From positions 1 to 52,534 of the forward strand of contig JAHQVV010000198.1 in assembly GCA_019634195.1 (NCBI GenBank): DNA of 52,534 nucleotides, in the 5' to 3' direction. Each line of letters opens with the position of its first letter. Within the stretch, counting starts at the first letter, position 1. Shown one piece after another: positions 8,908 to 21,724 of this stretch. Source of the DNA: Phycisphaeraceae bacterium (GTDB taxonomy: Bacteria > Planctomycetota > Phycisphaerae > Phycisphaerales > Phycisphaeraceae). The notes below the pieces were generated by a model that was not told the origin of the DNA, did no database searches, and saw only the letters and a program-made list of their open reading frames with translations. The position numbers were made by a program, and so were the translations under genes.

Positions 8908-10224
8908 ATGATGAAGCACGGGGCGATCTTGAGAAGCCGGGTAAGCAGGGGGGCATTCGCGATCGTGCTGGTGCTGTTTGGGCTTCGTGTTGTCGCCCAG
9001 CCCATGCCGCCGGGGCCGACCGAGACGGGCCGTGTCATCGAGTCCCACCGGGGGATTACGTCGGCTCGGGTCGATGTTCGGTTTGCCCAGTACTTCAGCT
9101 ACCCGGATGAGACCGAGTTCGCCATCGCCGAGTACACGCTGCTGTTCGATCGCGAGGGCCAGCGTCTGCGCGTGGACCGGCCGGGCTACACGCTGGTTTG
9201 TGATGGTACGGACGTGCTGCTGACCGCCGAGGCGCTGCCGGGCCGTCACCTGCGGGTGCCGCTCGGGGACGCGTTTACCTACGAACGATTAATCGAGGTC
9301 TTTCCTGACCTTGCCCAGCCCGTGCCGCCCGCGTTGGTGATGCTGATCTCCGAGTCGCCAGTGGGGCAGCTTAGTGGCGGGCAGACCGCCCAACTGACAC
9401 GTGTCGTGCCAGAGCATGCCTTGCCGGACCAGACGACCTGCCTCGGCCTGCCTGTGCCGCAGGGCTCGGCTAAGCTTGTGGTCGAGAGCAAGTCACGCCG
9501 ACTCAAGACGATGCTTGCCCAGATCGATTCGCAGGTATTGGTGGGCTCGGGCCTCGACGCGGTGCGGCTGCACTACGACATCAAGTGGTCTAAGGTCGGC
9601 GAACCTGTTGATGACGCCCAGTTCGAGTTGGACCTGAAGCGGTCACAGGAGATGACGACGCTCGCCGCGTTCTTATCGCCTAACGGCGGGAACGCTCAGC
9701 CCGGGCCGGGTGGGCAGGGCGGTGGCGTTGCAGCGGGGGGTACGCTCATCGGCATGCCGCTGCCGGAGATCGAACTGGACGTGTTGGGCAACAAAGACAA
9801 GAAAGTGAAGCTCTCCGAACTGGACGAGGGCGTCGTCGTGCTCGAGTGCTTCGCGACCTGGTCGAAGTCGAGCGTGCTGGACCTGCCCGCGCTGGCGGAG
9901 TTCAGGGCCTGGTGCAAAGAGGAGGAGCACGATGTCCGGGTTTACGGCGTCGCGGTGGGCGAGCAGGCCGAGCACATGACCAAGTGGATGGACGCGCTAG
10001 ACAAGACCGCGAAGAAAAAGGTTGACCTGCCCGTTCTGATGGACACCTCCACCGAAGCGGCGATGGCTATGAAGTTGCCGACCGTGCCACGCACCTTGAT
10101 CGTGGTCGACGGCCGGGTCGTGGATGTCTACGGCGGCGTGAAGCCGACGTACCTGGATGATCTGAAGGAGGGCTTGCCGGGCTGGCTGGAGAAGGTGGAG
10201 TCTGTGGAAGAAGAGCCCGAATAG
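8908..10224 (+). CDS. Exported protein with C-terminal thioredoxin-like (TlpA/redoxin) domain
   Basis: Track ORF 8845-10224; start ATG 8908 supported by promoter position. C-terminus resembles redoxin fold ('GMPLPEIELDVLGNKDKKVKLSELDEGVVVLECFATWSKSSVLDLPAL') but without a CxxC. Confidence 0.75.
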   Translation: MMKHGAILRSRVSRGAFAIVLVLFGLRVVAQPMPPGPTETGRVIESHRGITSARVDVRFAQYFSYPDETEFAIAEYTLLFDREGQRLRVDRPGYTLVCDGTDVLLTAEALPGRHLRVPLGDAFTYERLIEVFPDLAQPVPPALVMLISESPVGQLSGGQTAQLTRVVPEHALPDQTTCLGLPVPQGSAKLVVESKSRRLKTMLAQIDSQVLVGSGLDAVRLHYDIKWSKVGEPVDDAQFELDLKRSQEMTTLAAFLSPNGGNAQPGPGGQGGGVAAGGTLIGMPLPEIELDVLGNKDKKVKLSELDEGVVVLECFATWSKSSVLDLPALAEFRAWCKEEEHDVRVYGVAVGEQAEHMTKWMDALDKTAKKKVDLPVLMDTSTEAAMAMKLPTVPRTLIVVDGRVVDVYGGVKPTYLDDLKEGLPGWLEKVESVEEEPE

Positions 10225-10226
10225 CC

Positions 10227-10565
10227 CTAGTCTTTCTTCGCCTTCTTTTCGGGCTTGGGCTTGTCCGGCTTGGATGTTGATTCACTCTTCGGCCCGGGCT
10301 TGCTCTCTGACTTCTTCTCCGACGAATCCTTTTTCTCTGATTTCTTCTCGCTGTCGGCCTTCTTGTCCTTGTTGTAGCCGTCCGAGCGGTAGTCGGTCTC
10401 GTAGAAGCCCGAGCCCTTGAAGATGATGCCGGCCCCCGTGCCGATCAACCGGCGGAGTTTGTTCTTGCCGCACTCGGGGCACTTCTTGAGCGGCTTGGCG
10501 GACATCATCTGGAACTCTTCGAACTCGTGTTCACACGCGTCGCAGACGTAGTCATAGGTTGGCAT
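10227..10565 (-). CDS. FmdB-family zinc ribbon protein with Lys/Ser/Asp-rich tail
   Basis: N-terminus MPTYDYVCDACEHEFEEFQMMSAKPLKKCPECGKNKLRRLIGTGAGIIFKGSGFYETDYR is the classic FmdB signature. Confidence 0.92.
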   Translation of the reverse strand: MPTYDYVCDACEHEFEEFQMMSAKPLKKCPECGKNKLRRLIGTGAGIIFKGSGFYETDYRSDGYNKDKKADSEKKSEKKDSSEKKSESKPGPKSESTSKPDKPKPEKKAKKD

Positions 10566-10575
10566 GGCTTTTTCC

Positions 10576-11148
10576 TTACTCCGCGACGCCGACCTGTGCG
10601 GGGCGGATGATCTTGTCGCCTAGTACGTAGCCCGGCTGCATCTGCATCGTGACCTGGTTCGACTCGAAATCGCCCGAAGGTTGCCGCATCAAGGCTTCGT
10701 GCTGGTTGGGGTCGAACTCTGTGCCCGGGTCGACGTCTAGTCGCTCAATGCCGAAGCGGTTGAGCGTGGCGAGCAGCTCGTTGTGCACCATCACCACGCC
10801 TTGCAGCACGCCGGTTTCATTGTCCTTGTCCTGGCCTTCTAGGGCGCGGTCAAAGTGGTCTAATACCGTGACAAGCCCGCGCGCGATATCCATCAGCTTC
10901 TGCTCGACCGCCGAATCGGCATTCTGTTGGGCTCGACGCGCGAAGTTCTGGTAGTCGGCCGACACGCGCAGCAGTTTGGATTCCAATTCGTCTCGCTCGG
11001 CTTGCAGACGCGACAGCAGGCCCTGCTCGGCGGACTCGGCTTCTTGTTCGCCGGCATCGGGGGCTTCTTTGCCTTCCTGAGACGCGAAGTATTCCTCGGC
11101 GTCTCCGATCTCGAACGGCTCGTCTGCTTGTTCTTCCTGTTGACTCAT
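10576..11148 (-). CDS. grpE: Nucleotide exchange factor GrpE
   Basis: GrpE coiled-coil and C-terminal motif 'FDPNQHEALMRQPSGD..QVTMQMQPGYVLGDKIIRPAQVGVAE'. Confidence 0.93.
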   Translation of the reverse strand: MSQQEEQADEPFEIGDAEEYFASQEGKEAPDAGEQEAESAEQGLLSRLQAERDELESKLLRVSADYQNFARRAQQNADSAVEQKLMDIARGLVTVLDHFDRALEGQDKDNETGVLQGVVMVHNELLATLNRFGIERLDVDPGTEFDPNQHEALMRQPSGDFESNQVTMQMQPGYVLGDKIIRPAQVGVAE

Positions 11149-11193
11149 GGTGCGTTATCTGTTGTTCAGGTCATCTTCGGCCGACATACCCCG

Positions 11194-12315
11194 TTAGCCG
11201 ATGTATTCCTTGATCTTCTTCCAGAAGCCCTTGTGTTCGGGCATGTCCTGATGCTCCTCTGTCTCGGCGTAGGCGCGGAGCAGCTCCTTCTGCTTGGCGG
11301 TCAGCTTCTTAGGCACCTCCAGCAGGACCGCCACGATCAGGTCGCCGCGTCGGCTGCTGCGCAGGTTCGGCAGGCCGGCGCCCCTGATGCGGAAGAGTTC
11401 GCCGTGCTGTGTGCCGGGTTTGAGGGTGAGGTCTTCTTCGCTTTCGAGGGTCGGCACGCTGAGCTTCGCACCAAGGGCCGCTTGGCCGAAGCTGATGGGC
11501 ATACGCAATACGAGGTGGTCGTCTTCTCGGGTGAAGAGGTCGTGTTCTTCGACACGGACGACGACGTGCAGGTCTCCTCGCGGGCCGTTGTTCTTGCCCG
11601 GCTCGCCTTCGCCCTGGACGCGGATGGCCTGGCCGTCGCGGATGCCGGCGGGGATCTTGACTGAAAGCTTGACCTTCTTGGGTTGCCGCCCGTCGCCGCC
11701 GCAGGCCGGGCACTTTTCGCGGTAGCTCTTACCTGTGCCGTTACAGGTTGGGCAGGTCGAGACCATGCGGAACATGCCGCCAAGCCCTGCCTGCTGGACC
11801 TGCCCCGTGCCGCCACAGGTGACGCAGGTGACCGGCTCGGTGCCGGGCTTGCCACCCGTGCCGCTGCAGGTTGTGCAGGTGTCCTGGCGGGTGAACTCGA
11901 TCTCTTTTTCGACACCGGCGAGCACATCATTGAGCGTGATGACGGTGACGGTTTCGAGGTCGTAGCCGCGGTTAGACTGGGCCCGGCCGCGTGATCGCCC
12001 GCCGCCAAAGGACCCGCCGAAGATGTCGTCGAACATCGAGAAGATGTCCTGAGCGTTCATGTGCGAGAAGTCATGGCCGGCTTGGCCGTTGAGGCCCGCG
12101 TGACCGAACTGGTCGTACTTGCGACGCTTCTCGTCGCTGGACAGGATCTCGTAGGCCTCGGATGCCTCGCGGAACTTGGCTTCGGCTTCTTTGTTGTCGG
12201 GGTTGCGGTCCGGGTGGTAGCGCATCGCGAGCTTGCGGTACGAGCGTTTGATCTCGTCGCCGCTGGCGCTGCGCTCGACCTGGAGCACCTCGTAATAATC
12301 GCGCTGCGTCGCCAT
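11194..12315 (-). CDS. dnaJ: Molecular chaperone DnaJ
   Basis: J-domain with HPD ([10 protein letters not shown]), G/F region, four CxxCxGxG-type zinc motifs. Start ATG 12315 ([12 protein letters not shown]) preferred over 12336. Confidence 0.96.
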   Translation of the reverse strand: MATQRDYYEVLQVERSASGDEIKRSYRKLAMRYHPDRNPDNKEAEAKFREASEAYEILSSDEKRRKYDQFGHAGLNGQAGHDFSHMNAQDIFSMFDDIFGGSFGGGRSRGRAQSNRGYDLETVTVITLNDVLAGVEKEIEFTRQDTCTTCSGTGGKPGTEPVTCVTCGGTGQVQQAGLGGMFRMVSTCPTCNGTGKSYREKCPACGGDGRQPKKVKLSVKIPAGIRDGQAIRVQGEGEPGKNNGPRGDLHVVVRVEEHDLFTREDDHLVLRMPISFGQAALGAKLSVPTLESEEDLTLKPGTQHGELFRIRGAGLPNLRSSRRGDLIVAVLLEVPKKLTAKQKELLRAYAETEEHQDMPEHKGFWKKIKEYIG

Positions 12316-12340
12316 GCGTGGACTCTTGCTGGGCATAAAA

Positions 12341-12373
12341 CAAAACCGCTGACGCGCGTTGACACGTCAGCGG
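12341..12373 (-). terminator. Rho-independent terminator after groEL1
   Basis: Minus strand: CCGCTGACG-TGTCAACGCG-CGTCAGCGG followed by TTTTG; 9-bp perfect stem. Confidence 0.85.
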
Positions 12374-12393
12374 CGGGGAGTATGAAAAATTGC

Positions 12394-14007
<1,614 letters not shown>

Positions 14008-14084
14008 CGTGGGTGGCTCCAGTTAGGTGTTGTAGTGTGTATCAGTGGTCGTGCCGAGCCCGCTTCAGCGGGCGGGCAAGTCGT

Positions 14085-14405
14085 TTACTTCTCGACGATG
14101 GCGAGGAGTTCCGACTCACGCATGATCTTGTGCTCGACGCCGTCGATGTCGACTTCCGAGCCCGCGTACTTGCCGAAGAGGACGGTGTCGCCTTTCTTGA
14201 CCGACAGCTTGCCGCGCTCGCCGGTGTCGGTGAGCTTGCCAGGGCCGGCCGCAATGACCTTGCCGGTCTGCGGTTTCTCCTGGGCGGCTTCGGGCAGGTA
14301 GATGCCCGACTCGGTGCGTTCGTCGGCGGTGTCGGGCTTGACGACGATGCGGTCGTCCAGCGGGGTAACGGTGGTCTTCTTGGCTTTCTTTGTCTTGGTG
14401 GCCAT
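14085..14405 (-). CDS. groS: Co-chaperonin GroES
   Basis: 'TPLDDRIVVKPDTADERTESGIYLPEAAQEKPQTGKVIAAGPG' GroES signature. Confidence 0.95.
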   Translation of the reverse strand: MATKTKKAKKTTVTPLDDRIVVKPDTADERTESGIYLPEAAQEKPQTGKVIAAGPGKLTDTGERGKLSVKKGDTVLFGKYAGSEVDIDGVEHKIMRESELLAIVEK

Positions 14406-14487
14406 CTTTGGCGTCTCCAGTGAGTTGATTGGTTTGGTGTGTTTAAGTTTTTAGAAGCGCGTCATGCGCCGCGAAACATTCCGGGGG

Positions 14488-16179
<1,692 letters not shown>

Positions 16180-16334
16180 CGGTCATAGCTCCTAGGGAAG
16201 CGGGTTTGGATCATGGTTGGCGTGCAGCGATCGCCGCGGCACGGGCTGTCTGGTACAAGCCGCGGGCCACAAAGAGGCCGAAAGCGCAGTCACTTGTTCA
16301 TTTTGCAAGTCATTTAATTGCAATCACTTAGGAC

Positions 16335-16364
16335 AAAAAAAGCCTGCCGTTTCATTGGCAGGCT
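16335..16364 (-). terminator. Rho-independent terminator after the AGCS symporter gene
   Basis: Minus strand AGCCTGCC-AATGAAAC-GGCAGGCT-TTTTTT; 8-bp perfect stem plus U tract. Confidence 0.88.
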
Positions 16365-16419
16365 CTGGTGCGACGGTGTCAGGTTGGCAGGACGGCCCGG
16401 GCAGGCCTGTCAGGCGTTG

Positions 16420-18552
16420 TCAGATGTCCGAGCCGCTCTGATCCGGGTCGGGGTCGGGCCCGGTGATTTCGCCGGCCTTGTAGCGGGCCCAGTAGGACTT
16501 GAGCTCGCGTTTGACCAGTTTGGCGAGGATGACGCCGCCAATGATGTTGGGCAGGGCCATGGTCAGCAGCATGGCGTCGGCGAAGTCGATGACCGGACCG
16601 AGGCTTGCGACCGCGCCAACGAAGACACAGGCCACGAATATCAGCCGGAAAACGATGACCGACTTGAGCCCGATGAGGTAGCCCCAGGCCCGTTCGCCGT
16701 AGTAGCACCAGGAGATCATCGTCGAGAAAGCGAAGAGTACGATACTGACCGACAGGACCCAGGGGAACCACGCCCCGACCCGAGTCTGTTCGAAAGCGAA
16801 GAGTGTGATCGCTGAACCATTGGATTCTTCGACGAGTTCCGGCGCGATGTAGGCGTCGGTGATCAGCACGACCATCGCGGTCATGAAGCAGATCACGATT
16901 GTATCTATGAATGGTTCGAGCGAGGCGACAAAGCCCTCGCGGATCGGCTCCTTCTGCTTCGCTGCCGAGTGTGCGATCGCCGACGAACCCAAGCCCGCCT
17001 CACTGGAGAACGCGGCGCGTTGGAAGCCGATGATGAGCACGCCGACGAGCCCGCCGTATGCTGATTCCTTGGCGAAGGCGTCATCAAAGATGAGAGCGAC
17101 ATGGCTGGGAACCTGACCGAGGTTAAACATGATCACGATCAGGCAGCCAAGCACGTAGAGCAGGCACATGGCCGGGACGATCTTGCTCGTCGCCGCACCG
17201 ATACGGGTGATCCCGCCGACAACAACAATGCCGACGAGTGTCGCGAAGATCAGCCCGAAGCCGATGCTCACTCGGCCCTTGAGTGTTTCACGCTGCGCGG
17301 TATCTGCGGCGACGGCTTCTTCATCCAAGACCTTCTCGATCTGTGAAGGAAGCAGGATCGCGCGGACACGCTCCTCAGACAACTCGGTTCGAACAATTTC
17401 ATTCGCCTTGCCCGCCAAATCACCCTTTGCTGCGGCAGAGAGTTGGTTGTCACGAAGCAGCGGACGCAGCACTTCAATCGGTAGGTCACCACGGCGCTGC
17501 TCGGCTAACGAATCGCTCTCAACGAATTGTGAATAGAACCCCTCGAACGCCTGATTGGATTGGAACATGTTGCCGCCGCCCAGTGACGCGCCCATGCAGA
17601 AGATGGCAAAGATGATCGCAAGGGTCTTGCCGATCGCCCCCATGCCATGGTTGATCTTCTTGAAGCCGTGGTCGAGGTAATACATCGGCCCGCCGGAGAC
17701 GCTGCCGTCTGAGTTCTTGATGCGGAACATCTGCGCGAGGGAAGATTCGTGGAACTTGGCGGTCATGCCAAAGAGACCCAGGAACATCATCCAGAAAATA
17801 GCGCCTGGCCCACCGAGTTTCACCGCGATCGCGACGCCGGCGATGTTGCCAAGCCCGACCGTAGCGGACAGCGCCGAGGTCAATGCGCGGAAAGGCGGGA
17901 TCTCTCCTTCGTCATCCTTCCGACTGAACTTGCCGCGGACGATATCGATCGCATGCTTGAACCCGCGGATGTTGATGAAGCCGTGCCAGAGGGTGAAGAA
18001 GATCGCGCCAAGCGCCAGGAAAACAACAAGAAACGGCGCTGTGGGCCCGGTGATCTTGGGGTCGCCTTGCTCGGTGTCGGGTTTGCCCGGCTCTGAAACA
18101 GGTTGATACGTCGCGCCTTTTTGGATCACGATCGTGCGGTATTCGCCGTTGGGCTTCACGATCGGGAGCCCGGAGCGTGTGGTCAGTATCGCTTCGAAGT
18201 CTACCTCGGCCTCGACCTCAACCGCATTGATCTCATAGACGGTATCCCCACGTTCATCCAGCTCTTCGCTTTGGAAGGCTCCGAAACTAACATCGCGGAA
18301 GAGCGTGCCATACACGAAGCCGTTGATGGTGCTGAGGGTGCTGTCAAAGTGATCGCCGAGGCTCGGGTCGCCAGCGGGCGGTTGCACATTGGTGACCAAG
18401 GGTAGGCCAAACTCGCTCGCGCCTGTCTCCGTGTCTTGTGCCTCTGCCGGCAGAGCGAGAAGTATGCCCAAGACAAACGGTGCAACGGTCGGCCATACGG
18501 AGAAACGAGCCAGCGGGTGGACGGATTCAGCCGGGCGTTTAAGTCGGTTCAT
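16420..18552 (-). CDS. Alanine/glycine:cation (sodium) symporter family protein with N-terminal extension and internal hydrophilic insertion
   Basis: AGCS motifs 'ATVGLGNIAGVAIAVKLGGPGAIFWM', 'GGPMYYLDHG', 'GGGNMFQSNQAFEG', 'SSEAGLGSSAIAHSAA'. Confidence 0.92.
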   Translation of the reverse strand: MNRLKRPAESVHPLARFSVWPTVAPFVLGILLALPAEAQDTETGASEFGLPLVTNVQPPAGDPSLGDHFDSTLSTINGFVYGTLFRDVSFGAFQSEELDERGDTVYEINAVEVEAEVDFEAILTTRSGLPIVKPNGEYRTIVIQKGATYQPVSEPGKPDTEQGDPKITGPTAPFLVVFLALGAIFFTLWHGFINIRGFKHAIDIVRGKFSRKDDEGEIPPFRALTSALSATVGLGNIAGVAIAVKLGGPGAIFWMMFLGLFGMTAKFHESSLAQMFRIKNSDGSVSGGPMYYLDHGFKKINHGMGAIGKTLAIIFAIFCMGASLGGGNMFQSNQAFEGFYSQFVESDSLAEQRRGDLPIEVLRPLLRDNQLSAAAKGDLAGKANEIVRTELSEERVRAILLPSQIEKVLDEEAVAADTAQRETLKGRVSIGFGLIFATLVGIVVVGGITRIGAATSKIVPAMCLLYVLGCLIVIMFNLGQVPSHVALIFDDAFAKESAYGGLVGVLIIGFQRAAFSSEAGLGSSAIAHSAAKQKEPIREGFVASLEPFIDTIVICFMTAMVVLITDAYIAPELVEESNGSAITLFAFEQTRVGAWFPWVLSVSIVLFAFSTMISWCYYGERAWGYLIGLKSVIVFRLIFVACVFVGAVASLGPVIDFADAMLLTMALPNIIGGVILAKLVKRELKSYWARYKAGEITGPDPDPDQSGSDI

Positions 18553-18609
18553 GTTGTCGTCTCGGTGACGTGTCGAGGCAATGGATCAGAAAAGCAGGCA
18601 ACAGAGGTG

Positions 18610-19248
18610 TTATCGAATCGATGTGGCGACTGGCTGGCGGTTTTCTTCGCCGACTAGGCGCGGGTAGCCGAGGCGCTGCGAGACCTTGAGGTTCAGGCGT
18701 TTGAGCAGTTCTTGAACTTTGACGCCGTCGCGCTCGGCGGTGAAGCTGCCGCGCAGGGTCGACTGGCCAAGCAGGTCTTTGAACCGGTCGCTGCGGTCGG
18801 CCAGCAGGAGGTCGGCCTGCCAGAGGCTCGCGTTAAGACGCGCATCGCCCGGCGAGGAGTCCAGGTGCAGGAAGCCAGCGCCGCTGTACACGCCGACCTC
18901 ACGGAAGAAACCCGCGTCTGTCCGGCGGTTGGCGAAGACGATGTACTGGATTGTCGCGTTGGTGGCATCCGGGTTGACGGGGGTGAGCCCGGCCTTGGGC
19001 TGCCACATCATGCGGATCGCCGCGGCCTGGGTCGGGTTGTCCTCCGGGCCTTCGATCAGGACAACGGTGATCGACTCGGTGCTGTCGAAGACGTAGTAGG
19101 CGCTATTGAAGTCGCCTTGCAGCCGAAGCGAGGTGTCGTCCTGGCTCACGACCGCCAGTGCAGACTGGCTGGTCCATAGCGAGGTGTTGCAGCCGACGCA
19201 GAGCAGGGCCGCCGGGATGAGTAGCGCGAGGCTGAGTACTCGGGTCAC
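18610..19248 (-). CDS. Hypothetical lipoprotein
   Basis: Signal peptide with lipobox LLCVGC near the N-terminus; start overlaps the upstream gene end (coupled). Confidence 0.75.
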   Translation of the reverse strand: MTRVLSLALLIPAALLCVGCNTSLWTSQSALAVVSQDDTSLRLQGDFNSAYYVFDSTESITVVLIEGPEDNPTQAAAIRMMWQPKAGLTPVNPDATNATIQYIVFANRRTDAGFFREVGVYSGAGFLHLDSSPGDARLNASLWQADLLLADRSDRFKDLLGQSTLRGSFTAERDGVKVQELLKRLNLKVSQRLGYPRLVGEENRQPVATSIR

Positions 19249-20159
19249 GATGTTGTCTCCTGCTCGGAGGTTTCCGTATTCTCGGGCTGCGGCCCGGCCG
19301 GCGCGGTCTTCTCACGACGCAAACCGAGCAACTGGACCGTGTCTCTTTCAACAACGGTGCGGAGCTGTTCACGCGGGACCGAAGGCAGCTGCGTGCCCTG
19401 GGTCAGCGTATTGACGGAGTAGATCGTTTTGATTGCCTGCTCGGGCGAGACGTAGGGGAAGTTGCTGCCGAACAGCACCTGCTCCATCGTGCCCATCTGG
19501 TGTGCGGTGAGCAGGGCGTTGAAGAGCTGCCAGGGCCTGGCCGTGAAGCCGGAGATGTCAGCAAAGATGTTGGGGTGCTTGGCGAGCAGGGCGACGCCTT
19601 CCTCGACCCAAGGGTCGCCGAAGGTGCCGAGCACGATCTTGAGGTCGGGGAACTCGCGGATGACTTCGTCAAAGAGCGAGGGCCTGGCGAACTCCATACG
19701 GGCCTCGCGGGCCATGACGGTGCCGCATTCGATGAGCACGGGCATCTGGTGGTGCTGGCAGGCATCAAAGAGCGTCATCGCGCGGGTGTCGGTCGGGTGG
19801 AAGCCCGCCGCAGCGGGGTTGACCGTGACGCCCGACAGGCCCAGGCCCATCGCTTTCTCGAGTGACGTGGTGGGGTCGGTGTTGGCCTTTGGATCGATCC
19901 CCGCAAAGCCGAAGAGCCGATCGGGGTCGCGCTGTACATAGCCGGCGATCTGCTCGTGGGGGATCGAGCCGCCCAGCAGCTTGCTTTCAAAGCCCAGCAG
20001 GACCGCTGCGGTGACCGGCTCCATGGCTTGTTGGTGGTCTTCCGGGTCGGCGCTGTGGTCTTCCCACGCGTCGATCTTTCGGCGGCGCATCTGTGCCGCA
20101 ACAGGCGGACCGAACTGCTCGGTCGAGGTCCATAGCCGGGTATGCAAGTCGATGGTCAT
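19245..20159 (-). CDS. Amidohydrolase-family (amidohydrolase_2 / TIM-barrel) protein
   Basis: 'TIDLHTRLWTS', 'FGFAGIDPKA..', 'LGLSGVTVNPAAAGFHPTDTRAMTLFDACQHHQMPVLIECG', 'FGSNFPY' arrangement of amidohydrolase_2 proteins. Confidence 0.75.
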   Translation of the reverse strand: MTIDLHTRLWTSTEQFGPPVAAQMRRRKIDAWEDHSADPEDHQQAMEPVTAAVLLGFESKLLGGSIPHEQIAGYVQRDPDRLFGFAGIDPKANTDPTTSLEKAMGLGLSGVTVNPAAAGFHPTDTRAMTLFDACQHHQMPVLIECGTVMAREARMEFARPSLFDEVIREFPDLKIVLGTFGDPWVEEGVALLAKHPNIFADISGFTARPWQLFNALLTAHQMGTMEQVLFGSNFPYVSPEQAIKTIYSVNTLTQGTQLPSVPREQLRTVVERDTVQLLGLRREKTAPAGPQPENTETSEQETTS

Positions 20160-20187
20160 TTACAGCGGCCCGGTGGGTTTCTGAAAG

Positions 20188-20568
20188 TTAGTCTGCCTGG
20201 TTGGCCTGGTAGTCCGCGGCGCTGAGCAGTGCGGCGGTCGCGTCGGGGCTGCTCGGCTTGATCTTGATGATCCAGCCCTGGCCGTAGCAGTCGTCGTTGA
20301 TCAACGCGGGGTTGTCGATCACCGCCTGGTTGACCTCGACGACCTCGCCGGCGACACCGGTGTAGAGCTCGCTGGTGGCTTTGACGGATTCGATCTCGCC
20401 GAAGGTCTCGGCCGCGTCGATGGAGCCGCTCTCGGTGGTGACTTCCAAGTACGTGATGTCGGTCAGCTCGTCGACGGCCGTCTGGCTGATACCGATAACG
20501 ATGAGGTCGCCCTCGGGCTTGTGCCACTCGTGGCTTGCAAGGTATTGGCGGTCATCAGGGGCGCTCAT
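20188..20568 (-). CDS. gcvH: Glycine cleavage system H protein
   Basis: GcvH signature 'GISQTAVDELTDITYLEV', lipoyl-Lys context 'ESVKATSELYTGVAGEVVEVNQ'. Confidence 0.96.
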   Translation of the reverse strand: MSAPDDRQYLASHEWHKPEGDLIVIGISQTAVDELTDITYLEVTTESGSIDAAETFGEIESVKATSELYTGVAGEVVEVNQAVIDNPALINDDCYGQGWIIKIKPSSPDATAALLSAADYQANQAD

Positions 20569-20629
20569 GGGCGGTCTCTCGGTGTGGGTGATCCTGAAAA
20601 CAGCAATGATATGGCCTCGGGCGATTCAC

Positions 20630-20635
20630 TACAAT
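20630..20635 (+). promoter_or_regulatory. -10 element TACAAT upstream of cysD
   Basis: TACAAT about 175 nt before the likely cysD start; -35 not convincing. Confidence 0.35.
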
Positions 20636-20810
20636 GCGGCGCATGGGCCGGTCGTTCGCGGTGACAGTTCATACGCTCTAACATGACGATTAGGACCCAA
20701 TTGGGTTGGACGATCAGCCGATACCAGCAGTAGCAAACAACGATCAGGCGGGCCGATTGAGATATCGGACGCATATCGACCCGCAGTCTACGCAAGAAGA
20801 GGACGCCTCC

Positions 20811-21722
20811 GTGACCCCGCAGAAACTGACCCACCTCAAGCAGCTTGAGGCCGAGAGCATCCACATTATCCGGGAGGTCGCCTCCGAGTTTAAGAACCCG
20901 GTGATGCTGTTCTCCGTCGGCAAGGACTCGTGCGTCATGCTCCACCTGGCGCGCAAGGCCTTCTATCCCGGCAAGCCGCCGTTCCCGCTGCTGCACGTCG
21001 ACACGACCTGGAACTTCCAATCGATGTACACCTTCCGCGACGAGTACATCGTCAAGGAACTCGGGCTCGAGTGCCTGGTGCACATCAACGAAGAGGGCCT
21101 GAAGGACGGCATCGATCCTTTCAAGCATGGCTCACGCAAGTTCACCGAAGTGATGAACCTAGGTGCACTGCGACAAGCCCTGGACAAATACCGCTTCGAC
21201 GCGGCCTTCGGCGGCGGGCGTCGTGATGAAGAAAAGGCCCGCGCCAAGGAGCGCATCTTCTCCTTCCGTGATCAGCACCACCAGTGGGACCCGAAGAACC
21301 AGCGGCCCGAGCTGTGGAACCTCTACAACACCCACGTCGAGAAAGAGCAGCAGATCCGCGTGTTCCCGATCTCTAACTGGACCGAGCTGGACATCTGGCA
21401 GTACATCTACATGGAGCAGATCCCGCTGGTGGACGTGTACTACGCCAAGGAACGCCCGGTCGTCGAGCACGAGGGCCAGCTGATCCTGGTGGATGACGAC
21501 CGCACGCCGCCCGAACTCGCCGCGACCGCGCAGAACAAGTGGGTCCGCTTCCGCACGCTGGGCGACTACCCGCTGACCGGCGCGACCGAATCCAAAGCAA
21601 CCGAATTGACCGACATCATCCAGGAGATGCTCCTGGCCACACGGTCCGAGCGTGAAGGCCGAGTCATCGACGCCGACCCCGGCGCGTCCATGGAAGAAAA
21701 GAAACGGCAGGGGTACTACTAA
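20811..21722 (+). CDS. cysD: Sulfate adenylyltransferase subunit 2
   Basis: '[59 protein letters not shown]' CysD PP-loop. GTG 20811 preferred because of AGAGGA SD 7 nt upstream; track start is 20706 TTG. Confidence 0.93.
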   Translation: MTPQKLTHLKQLEAESIHIIREVASEFKNPVMLFSVGKDSCVMLHLARKAFYPGKPPFPLLHVDTTWNFQSMYTFRDEYIVKELGLECLVHINEEGLKDGIDPFKHGSRKFTEVMNLGALRQALDKYRFDAAFGGGRRDEEKARAKERIFSFRDQHHQWDPKNQRPELWNLYNTHVEKEQQIRVFPISNWTELDIWQYIYMEQIPLVDVYYAKERPVVEHEGQLILVDDDRTPPELAATAQNKWVRFRTLGDYPLTGATESKATELTDIIQEMLLATRSEREGRVIDADPGASMEEKKRQGYY

Positions 21723-21724
21723 AG

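Noticed and set aside
14058-14073. GCCCGC-TTCA-GCGGGC hairpin between groES and groEL1 as a terminator
   Set aside because: No U tract on the transcribed (minus) strand; more likely an mRNA stability or processing hairpin, not called as terminator.
20569-20640. GAGAGACCGCC upstream of gcvH as part of a glycine riboswitch
   Set aside because: Only a short coincidental string directly before the ATG; the conserved aptamer helices are not visible.
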